Source: Ruegeria discodermiae
GTDB lineage: Bacteria; Pseudomonadota; Alphaproteobacteria; Rhodobacterales; Rhodobacteraceae
Length of the DNA stretch: 64,000 bases
Direction: 5' to 3'
Assembly (NCBI RefSeq): GCF_030758345.1
Contig: NZ_JAVAMO010000005.1
Coordinates: 248,001-312,000 of the forward strand
Part shown: in pieces, positions 36,417-45,059 of the stretch
How positions within the stretch are numbered: the stretch's first letter is position 1
Layout of the letters: every line of letters starts with the position of its first letter
Made by a program: the position numbers and the translations under genes
The notes under the pieces: generated by a model
Database searches by the model: none
Told to the model about the DNA's origin: nothing
Seen by the model: only the letters and a program-made list of their open reading frames with translations

Positions 36417-38159
36417 ATGGATCGTATCGAAGAGCTTGAAACGGCGTTAACGATCGTCAGCGCGGTCGCAGACAACATTCGCGTCGATGATGCTCGCCGC
36501 CTGACCGGACCTGGGCTGCTATGGGACCGCCCGGGCGCAGTGATCGATGTGTTTGTCGAAGATGTGGATCTCAACCTGATTGCGCGTTTGTGGGACCGCC
36601 ACGCCCGGAGCGTTCTGGATGCGTTGGGCTGGCAGCAAGAAGACCACATCGTGCGCCAGTTTCAAGGCGGCGTGAACCTCGCCATCTCGGCCCCGATGGA
36701 CCAGCTCTATTCGTCGATATTTGCCGCGCAGACCGCCTGGCACTTCTGCGCTGCTGAGCTGTTGGACCAGACCCCGGGTGATTTCGACGCCATGATCGCG
36801 GATGTCAAAACGGTGATGGCGAAAGAGGCGAACCCCGCTCTGATCGCATTGATCGCCGCCGCCCAGAGCCACGGCGTCGATATCCTATGTGATGATGACG
36901 AGGTCTCTATCGGGCACGGCACGGGCAGTCAGGTATGGCCGGTCGACGCCTTGCCGACACCAGATCAGGTTGACTGGCAGAGGCTCCATGATGTGCCCAT
37001 CGCCTTTGTCACCGGAACCAATGGCAAGACCACCACGACCCGGCTTTGCGCGGCGATCGTCCGGGCGGCGGGGAAAACGGCCGGACTGACCTCTACCGAT
37101 TTTGTCCGGGTCGGAGACGACATTCTCGACCGCGGCGACTACTCGGGTCCGGGCGGGGCGCGAATGCTGTTGCGCGATCCCCGGCTGGAGGTCGCCATTC
37201 TTGAGGTTGCACGCGGAGGCATCTTACGGCGCGGCCTGCCAACACGACGGGCAAGAGTTGCCGTGGTCACAAATGTCGCGAATGACCATCTTGGGCAATA
37301 TGGCGTGAACACAGTTCCGGACCTGGCTCAGGCCAAGTTCGCGGTTCGCAGAACCCTGTCCGAGGGCGGCGTACTGGCTCTGAACGCCGACGACCCCTTT
37401 GTCGTCGCCGAGGCCGATCGCGCAGACGCGACGATCTGGTGGTTTTCACTGGACCCAGACGCACCAAAAATCGCGGCGGCCCGTTCGGATGGCCAAACTT
37501 GCGCGTATCTGCGTGACGGTCTGCTGGTGTTCTTTGACGGCAAGGTCGAGCATCCGCTGACATCCGTTCGCGACGTGCCCATAACGATGAATGGCGCGGC
37601 CAGATACAATGTTTCCAACGCCTTGGCCGCCATCTGTGTTGGCAAGGCACTGGGTTTGGAGGAGCACGACATCCGCGCCGGACTTGCGAATTTCAAACCT
37701 GACGCGAAAGACAACCCCGGGCGTTGCAACGAGTTTGCACATAACGGTGCGCGCGTCTTTGTGGATTTCGCACATAACCCGCATTCGATCGCTGCCCTAT
37801 GCGAGGCGATGTCCGCAATCCCGGCCAAACGCCGGTTCATCATGCTCAGCCATGCGGGCGATCGGTCTGATCAGGACATCCATGACGTCACCTTGACGGC
37901 TTTGGAGTTCAAACCCGATATCGTGGTCGCCGTGGAAATGGCGAGCTACTTGCGCGGGCGCGAGTTGGGGGAAATTCCGGCCCTTATCAGGCAGGCGGCA
38001 CTTGATGCAGGTCTGACCTCGGATAGCCTGCTGTATGCTGGATCGCCCACAGAAGCGGCGCGGATGATACTGGATCAGGTACAACCTGACGACCTAGCAC
38101 TGCTGTTGGTATTGTCCGAGCGGGATGCGGTTTTTGAACTGCTGGAGAGTCGGGCCTGA
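36417..38159 (+). CDS. CphA paralogue lacking the ATP-grasp domain (Mur-ligase-only)
   Basis: A 580-residue protein. Residues ~1-195 resemble the CphA N-domain, ending in the stretch VSIGHGTGSQVW where CphA has VQFGHGKFQKRI. It then jumps directly to the Mur-ligase P-loop GTNGKT (200-205) and continues to a CphA-like C-terminus with VDFAHNPHSIAAL. So the ATP-grasp region of ~270 residues is absent, while the Mur-ligase half keeps its ATP site. It may work with CphA on the Arg-adding reaction, or attach another amino acid; neither is shown. ATG 36417 follows GGAGGATCGCCG, 14 bases after cphA. It differs from cyanobacterial CphA2, which retains the ATP-grasp domain. Confidence 0.82.
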   Translation: MDRIEELETALTIVSAVADNIRVDDARRLTGPGLLWDRPGAVIDVFVEDVDLNLIARLWDRHARSVLDALGWQQEDHIVRQFQGGVNLAISAPMDQLYSSIFAAQTAWHFCAAELLDQTPGDFDAMIADVKTVMAKEANPALIALIAAAQSHGVDILCDDDEVSIGHGTGSQVWPVDALPTPDQVDWQRLHDVPIAFVTGTNGKTTTTRLCAAIVRAAGKTAGLTSTDFVRVGDDILDRGDYSGPGGARMLLRDPRLEVAILEVARGGILRRGLPTRRARVAVVTNVANDHLGQYGVNTVPDLAQAKFAVRRTLSEGGVLALNADDPFVVAEADRADATIWWFSLDPDAPKIAAARSDGQTCAYLRDGLLVFFDGKVEHPLTSVRDVPITMNGAARYNVSNALAAICVGKALGLEEHDIRAGLANFKPDAKDNPGRCNEFAHNGARVFVDFAHNPHSIAALCEAMSAIPAKRRFIMLSHAGDRSDQDIHDVTLTALEFKPDIVVAVEMASYLRGRELGEIPALIRQAALDAGLTSDSLLYAGSPTEAARMILDQVQPDDLALLLVLSERDAVFELLESRA

Positions 38160-38459
38160 TTGACTGGGTTTGTGTTGCACAACCTTTGGGTCGATCGGAG
38201 GCGGCAAGCTACAGGAACAAACTATCCTGCAACTTAGAACCCATCCCGCGAGGAGACCCATTTGATGTCGGCACCTTAGCGAAGACCCGGTTTGCTGCTG
38301 GACGGATCTCCCGCTCGGGCCAACACATCTGCCGCCAGTCAAGGGATAGACACTTCCCATTCAGGTTGCTTGCAGCCCCACCACGGCGCAGAAACCATGT
38401 TGTGGACCGCGCCATATCCGGGTTAGGAAGCGGACATTCACCACCAAGGACCGACACAA
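38160..38459. other. 300-base intergenic region, no gene seen
   Basis: Between the cyanophycin genes and psd. A five-codon open frame with a fair ribosome site (GAGGAG near 38250) is the only coding signal and is probably chance. No RNA or clear terminator was recognised. The GC content drops towards psd. Confidence 0.4.
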
Positions 38460-39152
38460 ATGAGGATGCGTGACACTTTTTTGAAGCCAATGCATCCAGA
38501 GGGTCGCAAGTTTGTCATAATATTCGCCATCGTGACGGCGCTGATCTTTCAAATCTCATCGATCCTCGGCTGGATCGGTGTCGGACTGACTATCTGGTGT
38601 TACTATTTCTTTCGTGACCCACAACGATCAACGCCGCTGCGAGAGGGGCTGATCGTAAGCCCGGCAGACGGTGTCGTGTCGCTGATCCAGTCTGCGGTTC
38701 CGCCCACTGAACTTGGAATGCCCGACCAAGCTCTCACCCGCGTCAGCGTGTTCATGAGCGTTTTCAACTGCCATGTGAATCGCGCGCCGATTGCAGGGGA
38801 AATTCTGGAAATCGCGTATCGACCCGGAAAATTCTTCAATGCCTCGCTCGACAAAGCCAGCGCAGATAACGAACGCAACAGCCTCTGTATTCAATTGGCC
38901 GATGGACGCCAGGTTGCGGTTGTGCAGATTGCAGGTCTCGTTGCTCGGCGGATAGTGTGTTTCGTGGCAAAAGGACGCCAAATCGGAACTGGCGAACGTT
39001 TCGGATTGATCCGCTTTGGCTCGCGTCTGGATGTCTATCTGCCAGACGGGGTTCAACCGCTGGTCAGCGTGGGGCAAACGATGATCGCCGGCGAAACCGT
39101 TTTGGCTGATCTGGCGAGTGACGAGCCAGCGCGAACGGCCCGTACGGATTGA
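38460..39152 (+). CDS. psd: Phosphatidylserine decarboxylase proenzyme
   Basis: A 230-residue short-form (type II) decarboxylase that makes phosphatidylethanolamine. A hydrophobic N-terminal segment (residues ~18-50) anchors it to the membrane. FNCHVNRAP is the family core, and the self-cleavage site is Gly187-Ser188 in IRFGSRLD, where cleavage yields the pyruvoyl cofactor. ATG 38460 has AAGGA upstream; ATG 38466 is also possible. It is followed two bases later by pssA. Base composition is visibly less GC-rich than the cyanophycin genes before it. Confidence 0.94.
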   Translation: MRMRDTFLKPMHPEGRKFVIIFAIVTALIFQISSILGWIGVGLTIWCYYFFRDPQRSTPLREGLIVSPADGVVSLIQSAVPPTELGMPDQALTRVSVFMSVFNCHVNRAPIAGEILEIAYRPGKFFNASLDKASADNERNSLCIQLADGRQVAVVQIAGLVARRIVCFVAKGRQIGTGERFGLIRFGSRLDVYLPDGVQPLVSVGQTMIAGETVLADLASDEPARTARTD

Positions 39153-39154
39153 AA

Positions 39155-39892
39155 ATGTCAGAGCCTTCGCCAGACAACAAGCGCGACCTGCCGGTTATTC
39201 ATTTGCTGCCCAACCTGCTGACGATCACAGCGATCTGCGCCGGACTTACAGCCGTTAGTTTTGGATATCAGGGCGATTTCGAAATGGCGGTCAAACTGGT
39301 GTTATTGGCGGTCTTGCTTGATGGTCTCGATGGACGTCTCGCGCGTTTGATGCACAGTCAGAGCTCATTTGGTGCGGAGCTGGATTCGCTGGCTGACTTT
39401 GTCAATTTTGGCGTGGCGCCAGGATTGATATTGTATGTCTGGGCGTTACAGGACTTTAGCGCCGGTTGGTTGGCGGTGCTCGGGTATGTGGTCTGCTGCA
39501 TGCTCCGTCTGGCTCGGTTCAATGTAACGAACAAGTCAGCAGCGCAAGACACCCAGAGCGACTTCTTTGAAGGCGTTCCGTCCCCCGCAGCTGCTCTTCT
39601 CATCATGCTGCCAATGTATGTGTCTTTCTTGTTCTCCGATATGCCCCCGGTGCCACCTGTTCTTATAGCAGGTTACCTGCTGGTGGTCGGAGTTCTTATG
39701 ATCAGCCGGGCTCCCTCGTATTCTTTCAAGAACATCTCGATCTCTCGCGGAAATGCAAAGTTCCTGATGTTGGGGTTCGCTCTCTTGCTGTCGGCATTGC
39801 TCATCTATCTATGGGCAACGCTCGCTCTCATAGCGATCCTCTATATCGTAAGTTTGGTAATGGCGTATTACGCGGCACGAAAATCCAACTGA
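39155..39892 (+). CDS. pssA: CDP-diacylglycerol-serine O-phosphatidyltransferase
   Basis: A 245-residue membrane enzyme that joins serine to CDP-diacylglycerol, supplying the substrate of Psd. The CDP-alcohol phosphotransferase motif is complete: D56, D59, G60, R64, G73, D77 and D81 in LDGLDGRLARLMHSQSSFG then AELDSLAD. Several transmembrane helices follow. I chose ATG 39155; TTG 39149 would overlap the psd stop. The psd-pssA pair forms a two-gene operon. It converges with the metallophosphoesterase gene only 9 bases later. Confidence 0.94.
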   Translation: MSEPSPDNKRDLPVIHLLPNLLTITAICAGLTAVSFGYQGDFEMAVKLVLLAVLLDGLDGRLARLMHSQSSFGAELDSLADFVNFGVAPGLILYVWALQDFSAGWLAVLGYVVCCMLRLARFNVTNKSAAQDTQSDFFEGVPSPAAALLIMLPMYVSFLFSDMPPVPPVLIAGYLLVVGVLMISRAPSYSFKNISISRGNAKFLMLGFALLLSALLIYLWATLALIAILYIVSLVMAYYAARKSN

Positions 39893-39901
39893 ACGATTAT
39901 G

Positions 39902-41701
39902 CTATTCAAGCAGAAGCTTGGCCAATTCGGCATGTTTCCGTTTGACGACGTCAAGCAAAGGCGTTGGATTGCAACACCGGTCTATCATTCCAACTCGCAC
40001 GAAGTAGCCCCGATCAACCGAGATCAGCGTATCGCACACCAGACGGGTCTGCTTAAGCTTTGCAGCACGGGTCATCCCCTCGGACAGGCGTTGGATCGTG
40101 CTGTCAGGATCATCCACTTTCAGCGCAGGGTGGTCCCCGCCCATCCGCATATGAACAGACGCTTTCAAACCGGCCTGCGACGCGGCTGCATCAATAGCAT
40201 GTAGCGCGTCGGCCACCGGATCGGTCCGACCCAGCCGGAAAACTGCCCCGGCAAAGCCCATCCCGGCCAGCGTAACAAGCTGCTCCGCGTTTTCGGCTGA
40301 AAATCCGTGGTTGATGACGTGGAAATAGGTGCCTTTCCCTTTGACGTCATCTTTCGTGCGCATCCGCGACAGCAGCAGAGGCAACCCGGTTTGTGAATGC
40401 GCCTGCTGTAGGCGCGGCGTGAGCTCTTCAAGATCTGGCCAGTCAATCGTGACCTCCCAATCCAACAGGATTTCGGCCTGTTCCGCGATCAGCGCCAACA
40501 TATTGTCGTCAGCTATGCCATATGAAAACAGCGTGATTTCGAACCCCAGATGGGCAAGGCTTGCCAGGCGGGCCCTGCGAACCGGGTCGAGCAGATCATG
40601 CAGCGGTATGCGCACGTGCCGGACCCCCATTTCCTGCAGGGCCAGCAGAGGATAGTCGTTGCGAACCCGCTTGCGGTCAAATTCATCCAGACCGCCAGAG
40701 GGTGGCACTTCGGTGATTTCCGCCCAGTTCTGACGAAGGTCAAATCCCAGAACGGGATGTGAGGGCTCTCGCGGGTCTGGTGCGATAATGGCAGGAGAAA
40801 CCGGTTTGCTTGTGTCTTCGGCGGCAATTTCAGCCCCGTGTGTTCGCACCATGCGCACCACATGCCCGTTTTCGTAAACGGTCACCAAAAAGTAGCCCAG
40901 CTTGGCGCGGTCATCGCGCCCGAACTCGCTGTCTTCGGGCGGTGTGGCGCGCAGCATCTCGCTGTAGTCCTGCCGCACGAAACTGGTGGCAGGTGCGAGG
41001 TAATAGTCGGTCACTCCAAACCGATCATACCAGAAGTTATGAGCGTGACCCGCAATCACAGCCTCGACACCGTGAGCCTTGATCAGATCCAGAAGCCAGC
41101 CCCGCCCGGGTTGATTGGTGTTGTCGTAATGGTCGCGCTCGGACGGCTCCATTAGGTACAGGGGATGGTGCAGCACAAGCATTTTGCGCTGATCCTGTGA
41201 TCCGGCCAGTTCCGCCTCAAGCCAATTGCGCTGTTCTACCTCACTGCTCAGGCCGGAATTGATGAGCTGCGCGTTGATAAGAAGAAACCGGATACCCCAT
41301 ATGTCAAAGGACTGGAACTGAGGTCCGAACTGCTGCTCCCAAGCTTCAATCGTTGCGTCCGTTGTCGGGCTGGCTGGCCCGCCCTTAATCGGCGTGTCGC
41401 CGATGTCGTGATTTCCGGGAATCTCATAAAGGGGAACAGTCAGCTCGGACGCGATGGTGCGGTATTCCCGGGCGGCCTGATCATAGGCGGCCCGGGTCTC
41501 AGGTACGGGGTGCAGCAGATCCCCGGCATGAAGGACAAACTTGACTGGTTGCTGGTTCAACTCTCTTATGACGTGACGGAATCGCCGGTTGGCCCTTTGA
41601 TTGACAGGGAAAGGCGAATTGCAGCTGTCATCGGTTGGGTTCACATGTGTGTCAGAGATTAGAGCGAAGCACCCAAGCTTCGCTCCGAGGTGTTTGCCCA
41701 T
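39902..41701 (-). CDS. Calcineurin-like metallophosphoesterase with extra C-terminal domain
   Basis: A 599-residue protein. The N-terminal ~290 residues form a metallophosphoesterase domain: SDTHVN (Asp17, His19), HAGDLLH, PGNHDIGD, VLHHPLY and AGHAHNFWYD supply the two-metal site. The C-terminal ~280 residues form a soluble domain with alternating strands and helices (VRHVRIPLHDLLD..., FEITLFSYGI..., GFAGAVFRLGRT) that looks like a TIM barrel but has no motif I can name. No signal peptide is seen. It starts one base after the tctA-like stop, so it belongs to the transporter operon and may process the imported compound. Confidence 0.8.
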   Translation of the reverse strand: MGKHLGAKLGCFALISDTHVNPTDDSCNSPFPVNQRANRRFRHVIRELNQQPVKFVLHAGDLLHPVPETRAAYDQAAREYRTIASELTVPLYEIPGNHDIGDTPIKGGPASPTTDATIEAWEQQFGPQFQSFDIWGIRFLLINAQLINSGLSSEVEQRNWLEAELAGSQDQRKMLVLHHPLYLMEPSERDHYDNTNQPGRGWLLDLIKAHGVEAVIAGHAHNFWYDRFGVTDYYLAPATSFVRQDYSEMLRATPPEDSEFGRDDRAKLGYFLVTVYENGHVVRMVRTHGAEIAAEDTSKPVSPAIIAPDPREPSHPVLGFDLRQNWAEITEVPPSGGLDEFDRKRVRNDYPLLALQEMGVRHVRIPLHDLLDPVRRARLASLAHLGFEITLFSYGIADDNMLALIAEQAEILLDWEVTIDWPDLEELTPRLQQAHSQTGLPLLLSRMRTKDDVKGKGTYFHVINHGFSAENAEQLVTLAGMGFAGAVFRLGRTDPVADALHAIDAAASQAGLKASVHMRMGGDHPALKVDDPDSTIQRLSEGMTRAAKLKQTRLVCDTLISVDRGYFVRVGMIDRCCNPTPLLDVVKRKHAELAKLLLE

Positions 41702-41702
41702 G

Positions 41703-43211
41703 TCACCCTCCTGTCGTCAGGGTGGAGGCTTTGCCTGTTCGCGATGCCTCGATCCGGCTGCGCACCAGTACGAAGATCGACAGCGCGGTCAATATCCAGA
41801 AGGCGATGCAGATCATGTTGCGCACGAAGATCGAGAGGCTTCCATCGCTCAGCAACAGTGATTGTCGAAAGTTATCCTCAAGCAAGGGCCCCAGCACAAA
41901 GGCGATAAGGAACGGTGCGACAGGAATGTCGAGACGCAACATCAGATATCCAACAAGCCCCATGCACAGCATCACCAGAATGTCGAAGATGTTGTTGTTC
42001 ACCGCGTAAGCGCCATAGACACAGAGCACAAACACGATGGGGTACAGAATGCGGTTCGGGATCAGGGCAACCTTGCTGAACCCCCGGATCGCGATCTTGC
42101 CGATGATCAGCAGGTAGAACGAGCTGAGCAGGATACCCATGAACAGCGCGTAAACCATCGGCAGGTTGTCTTCGAACAGGATCGGGCCGGGACGCAGACC
42201 GTGAATCATGAACGCGCCCAGGATCACGGCGGTGATCACGTCACCGGGCACGCCTAGCGCGAGCAGAGGGATCATGGTTGCCCCTGCCACGCCGTTGTTT
42301 CCAGCCTCTGCGGCAGCGACGCCTTCGGGCTCACCCTTGCCGAAGTTCTCTTTGTTTTTTGAGTTCCGGCGCGCTTCGGAATAACTCAGGAACGCAGCTG
42401 GAGCGCCGCCGATCCCCGGTATTGCGCCCAATATGACGCCGATGAAGCTGCCGCGCACGACCGATTTCAGTGTCTTGCGGAATTCAGCCAGTGTCGCCCC
42501 GCCGCCCAGTTGCGAGCGTTGCGATCCACCGAGACGTGGCCCCCGTGTCGAACGGTCGATGATTTCCGGCAGCGCAAACAGGCCTATCAGAACCGGAATG
42601 AAGTTCAGGCCCGACATCAGTTCAAAATTGCCGAAGATGAACCGGTCTGTGCCATACACCAGATCCAGACCTACGGTCGCCAGCATCAGCCCAAGACAGG
42701 CCGAAAGTATGCCTTTGGTCAGGCTCGGCCCTGCCACACCCGCGATGATGGTCAGCGAGAAGACAATCAGCGTGAAAAACTCCGGCGGCCCAAACCGCAG
42801 GGCGAAAGTGGCCAGAATTCCCGCAAACATGATCAGCGAAATATTCGAGATCAGGTCAGCCACACAGGAAGAATAGAGCGCAATATCCAGCGCCTTGCGC
42901 GCCTGACCCTTCTGGGCCATCGGATAGCCATCAAGCACCGTACAGGATGCCGCAGGCGTACCGGGGGTCTTGATAAGGATTGCCGTCAGCGACCCGCCAT
43001 ACAACCCCCCTTTATAGACTCCCAACAACAGCAGGATGCCGGTCACCGGTGGCATCGAAAAGGTGAATGGCAGAACCAGAGCAACTCCCATCGGTGTGGT
43101 CATCCCTGGAATGGCGCCGATTATAGTACCGATCAGAACGCCTATTCCGATAACAAGAAAGTTCTCAAGGCTGAGGAAGAGGTCCAAGGCAAAGGAAATA
43201 TTCTCAATCAT
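41703..43211 (-). CDS. tctA: Tripartite tricarboxylate transporter, large permease (TctA)
   Basis: A 502-residue permease with about twelve helices. GVLIGTIIGAIPGMTTPMGVALVLPFTF and IGVILGAIPGIGGAPAAFLSYSEARRNSK are the duplicated TctA signatures. It forms the channel for sodium- or proton-driven uptake with the small subunit TctB and a periplasmic binding protein. It is 12 bases after tctB and one base before the metallophosphoesterase. The matching binding protein gene lies divergently at 45.1 kb. Confidence 0.94.
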   Translation of the reverse strand: MIENISFALDLFLSLENFLVIGIGVLIGTIIGAIPGMTTPMGVALVLPFTFSMPPVTGILLLLGVYKGGLYGGSLTAILIKTPGTPAASCTVLDGYPMAQKGQARKALDIALYSSCVADLISNISLIMFAGILATFALRFGPPEFFTLIVFSLTIIAGVAGPSLTKGILSACLGLMLATVGLDLVYGTDRFIFGNFELMSGLNFIPVLIGLFALPEIIDRSTRGPRLGGSQRSQLGGGATLAEFRKTLKSVVRGSFIGVILGAIPGIGGAPAAFLSYSEARRNSKNKENFGKGEPEGVAAAEAGNNGVAGATMIPLLALGVPGDVITAVILGAFMIHGLRPGPILFEDNLPMVYALFMGILLSSFYLLIIGKIAIRGFSKVALIPNRILYPIVFVLCVYGAYAVNNNIFDILVMLCMGLVGYLMLRLDIPVAPFLIAFVLGPLLEDNFRQSLLLSDGSLSIFVRNMICIAFWILTALSIFVLVRSRIEASRTGKASTLTTGG

Positions 43212-43223
43212 TTTGCATCCTTC

Positions 43224-43733
43224 TCACAGCAGCGTTTCAAAGATGCCAAGAGGCATTGGAATGCCGGCGACATGCAAAAAGAACTGATACAGCCCGATCG
43301 GGATCAGGATGCTCAGAGGAATGATGTACTTCCATTGCCGCTCGCCGAAATAGAGCATCATGGCTGGCATCAGCACGATTGACCCGGCCACGATCCCAAC
43401 CGTTGTCAGGGCGAAATAGAACAGAAACAACGCAAAGATCAGGATCACGATCCGTAAGGTGGCCTGAAGGGTTGCCAACTTGTATTCGGCATCTTCGGAC
43501 GCGTCTTCATCCCCCTCGGGTACCTTGAGCGTGAATGTTTCAAGCAACAGAAAGCATGAGGAAATGACGACTCCCCAGGCAATGGTGTAGGGCCAGAAAT
43601 CCGGCGACAACGCCGAGATCTGTACTGAGCCCGGAACAATCACACCTGATGGGATAAGGGCAAAGATGGCGGTCAATCCCAACACTATGAACAGGATTGC
43701 CGTGATCAAGTCCTTGGTCTTTTTGTTGGTCAT
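43224..43733 (-). CDS. tctB: Tripartite tricarboxylate transporter, small permease (TctB)
   Basis: A 169-residue membrane protein with four helices, as in TctB. The first helix is DLITAILFIVLGLTAIFAL and the last pair ends in FGERQWKYIIPLSILIPIGLYQFF. Sequence conservation in the family is low; the call rests on topology and on its place before tctA. ATG 43733 is preceded by GGGAGG and overlaps the stop of the ROK gene as ATGA; the 24-codon upstream extension is within that gene. Confidence 0.88.
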   Translation of the reverse strand: MTNKKTKDLITAILFIVLGLTAIFALIPSGVIVPGSVQISALSPDFWPYTIAWGVVISSCFLLLETFTLKVPEGDEDASEDAEYKLATLQATLRIVILIFALFLFYFALTTVGIVAGSIVLMPAMMLYFGERQWKYIIPLSILIPIGLYQFFLHVAGIPMPLGIFETLL

Positions 43734-44947
43734 GTTCCTCCCTTCGCCAGCAACTGGCTCAGATTTATGTCCTTGAAGATCAGGTTTTCTCGGATGGACA
43801 GCCACCTTGCGGCGCCGATATGGGTCATTTCGGTCGCCTGCACCGCAATGTCCCCAAGCCGCTTTGGTGTTTGAAATGCGATCTGTGATTTCAACGCACC
43901 AACAAAGGCTGGTGATTCAGACAGAGGGCCCGCCAAGATGACGAGATCGGGCTTCAGCACGGTAAAAAGCAGGGCAAAGGTTCGGGCCATCCCCGCGCCA
44001 AGCCGTTCAAACGCCTTCGCAATCGTTGCGTCGCCCGCGTTGGCCTTGCCGACCAACTCCACCATGGCACGACCCCATTCCGCATCCGTGGTCAGGGTTC
44101 GTGTTTTTTCCCCGATTATCTCCCGAACAAAAGCCCGGCCGCTTTGCGCGTCTTCGAGTGTGGGGAAGTGCTCAACAGGTCCGGCTGAGTCAGATGACGA
44201 GGTGTATGGCGCATCGCTCAGGACGCTGCTGGTGGTCAACTGCCCCTCTGCGTCACCGCCGCCCAGTGTCATCGCAAAGCCGGTCACCAGGCTGCAATGC
44301 AGCGTCACCACGTTTTCATAGTCGCGGGCGATGCCGAAGGTTGTTTCCGCGAGGTTGATGGCCGAGGAGGGCGTCTCAAGCGCTATGGGCCCATTGAGCG
44401 CTTCCCCGAAAATCGCGCCAACGTCGATTTCCTTGTTCCAACCCAGGAGCGGGGCGGAAATCAGTCGTTTCGAAGCTTTATCGATGTGTCCCGCAATAGC
44501 GATGCCGGTGCCAAAGAACCGGTCGATATCCTGGACATGTTCGTCCACCAGCTCGGCCGACTTCTGCGCGCAGAGTTCGAGAAAGGCTGCACCGTCATCC
44601 ATTGGCAGGCCGGTACCTTCCCAGGATGCGACCTTGTTGTTTTCCAGATCAGCAAGCGTCACCGATTGACGGAACGCGTTAATGCCAATCCCGATGATGT
44701 AGCCGCCCTGCCCTTGCGGCGACAGCTGAACAAACCGCCGACCGCGGCGGCCGTCGGGATCGGACAACTCTCTTTCCACGATCAGATCCGCATCAAGCAG
44801 GTCACGCGTAATGCGCGAGATCGTCGCGGCATTGAGGCCGATATTAGCGGCAATCGCTGTGCGGGAAATTGATCGATTCCGGACAATTTCCCCCAACACC
44901 AGACGTCTGTTGGCCCGGCCAGTCTCACTGTGGGTCCTTGCAGACAT
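43730..44947 (-). CDS. ROK-family transcriptional regulator
   Basis: A ~405-residue regulator. Residues ~10-65 form a winged helix (LVLGEIVRNRSISRTAIAANIGLNAATISRITRDLLDADLI), and the rest is a ROK domain. The ATP motif DxGGT of sugar kinases is lost (GIGINAFRQSV), and I do not see the zinc motif CxCGxxGC of NagC and Mlc, so it is a diverged, non-kinase regulator. It is divergent from the tctC-like gene with a 23-base palindrome between them, and its stop overlaps tctB. It most likely controls both transporter transcripts in response to the substrate. ATG 44962 is an alternative start. Confidence 0.87.
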   Translation of the reverse strand: MSARTHSETGRANRRLVLGEIVRNRSISRTAIAANIGLNAATISRITRDLLDADLIVERELSDPDGRRGRRFVQLSPQGQGGYIIGIGINAFRQSVTLADLENNKVASWEGTGLPMDDGAAFLELCAQKSAELVDEHVQDIDRFFGTGIAIAGHIDKASKRLISAPLLGWNKEIDVGAIFGEALNGPIALETPSSAINLAETTFGIARDYENVVTLHCSLVTGFAMTLGGGDAEGQLTTSSVLSDAPYTSSSDSAGPVEHFPTLEDAQSGRAFVREIIGEKTRTLTTDAEWGRAMVELVGKANAGDATIAKAFERLGAGMARTFALLFTVLKPDLVILAGPLSESPAFVGALKSQIAFQTPKRLGDIAVQATEMTHIGAARWLSIRENLIFKDINLSQLLAKGGT

Positions 44948-44993
44948 TGATTTTCCTCGCATTTTCCATTCCCTAATCTGAAGTTACATTTTT

Positions 44994-45016
44994 TATTTAC
45001 TTGCTGCAAGCAAATA
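44994..45016. promoter_or_regulatory. Palindromic operator candidate between ROK and tctC
   Basis: Left arm TATTTACTTGC (44994-45004) and right arm GCAAGCAAATA (45006-45016) are inverted repeats with one mismatch around a single central T. The AT-rich outer parts resemble the sites of ROK regulators such as Mlc and NagC. It sits midway between the divergent starts. Confidence 0.6.
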
Positions 45017-45059
45017 TATATCCTCGATGTCAATCAAGCGAACCAAGGGAGGATATACG

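Noticed and set aside
38249-38282. Very short open frame after GAGGAG upstream of psd
   Set aside because: Only a handful of codons before a stop, with no sign of a leader-peptide attenuator.
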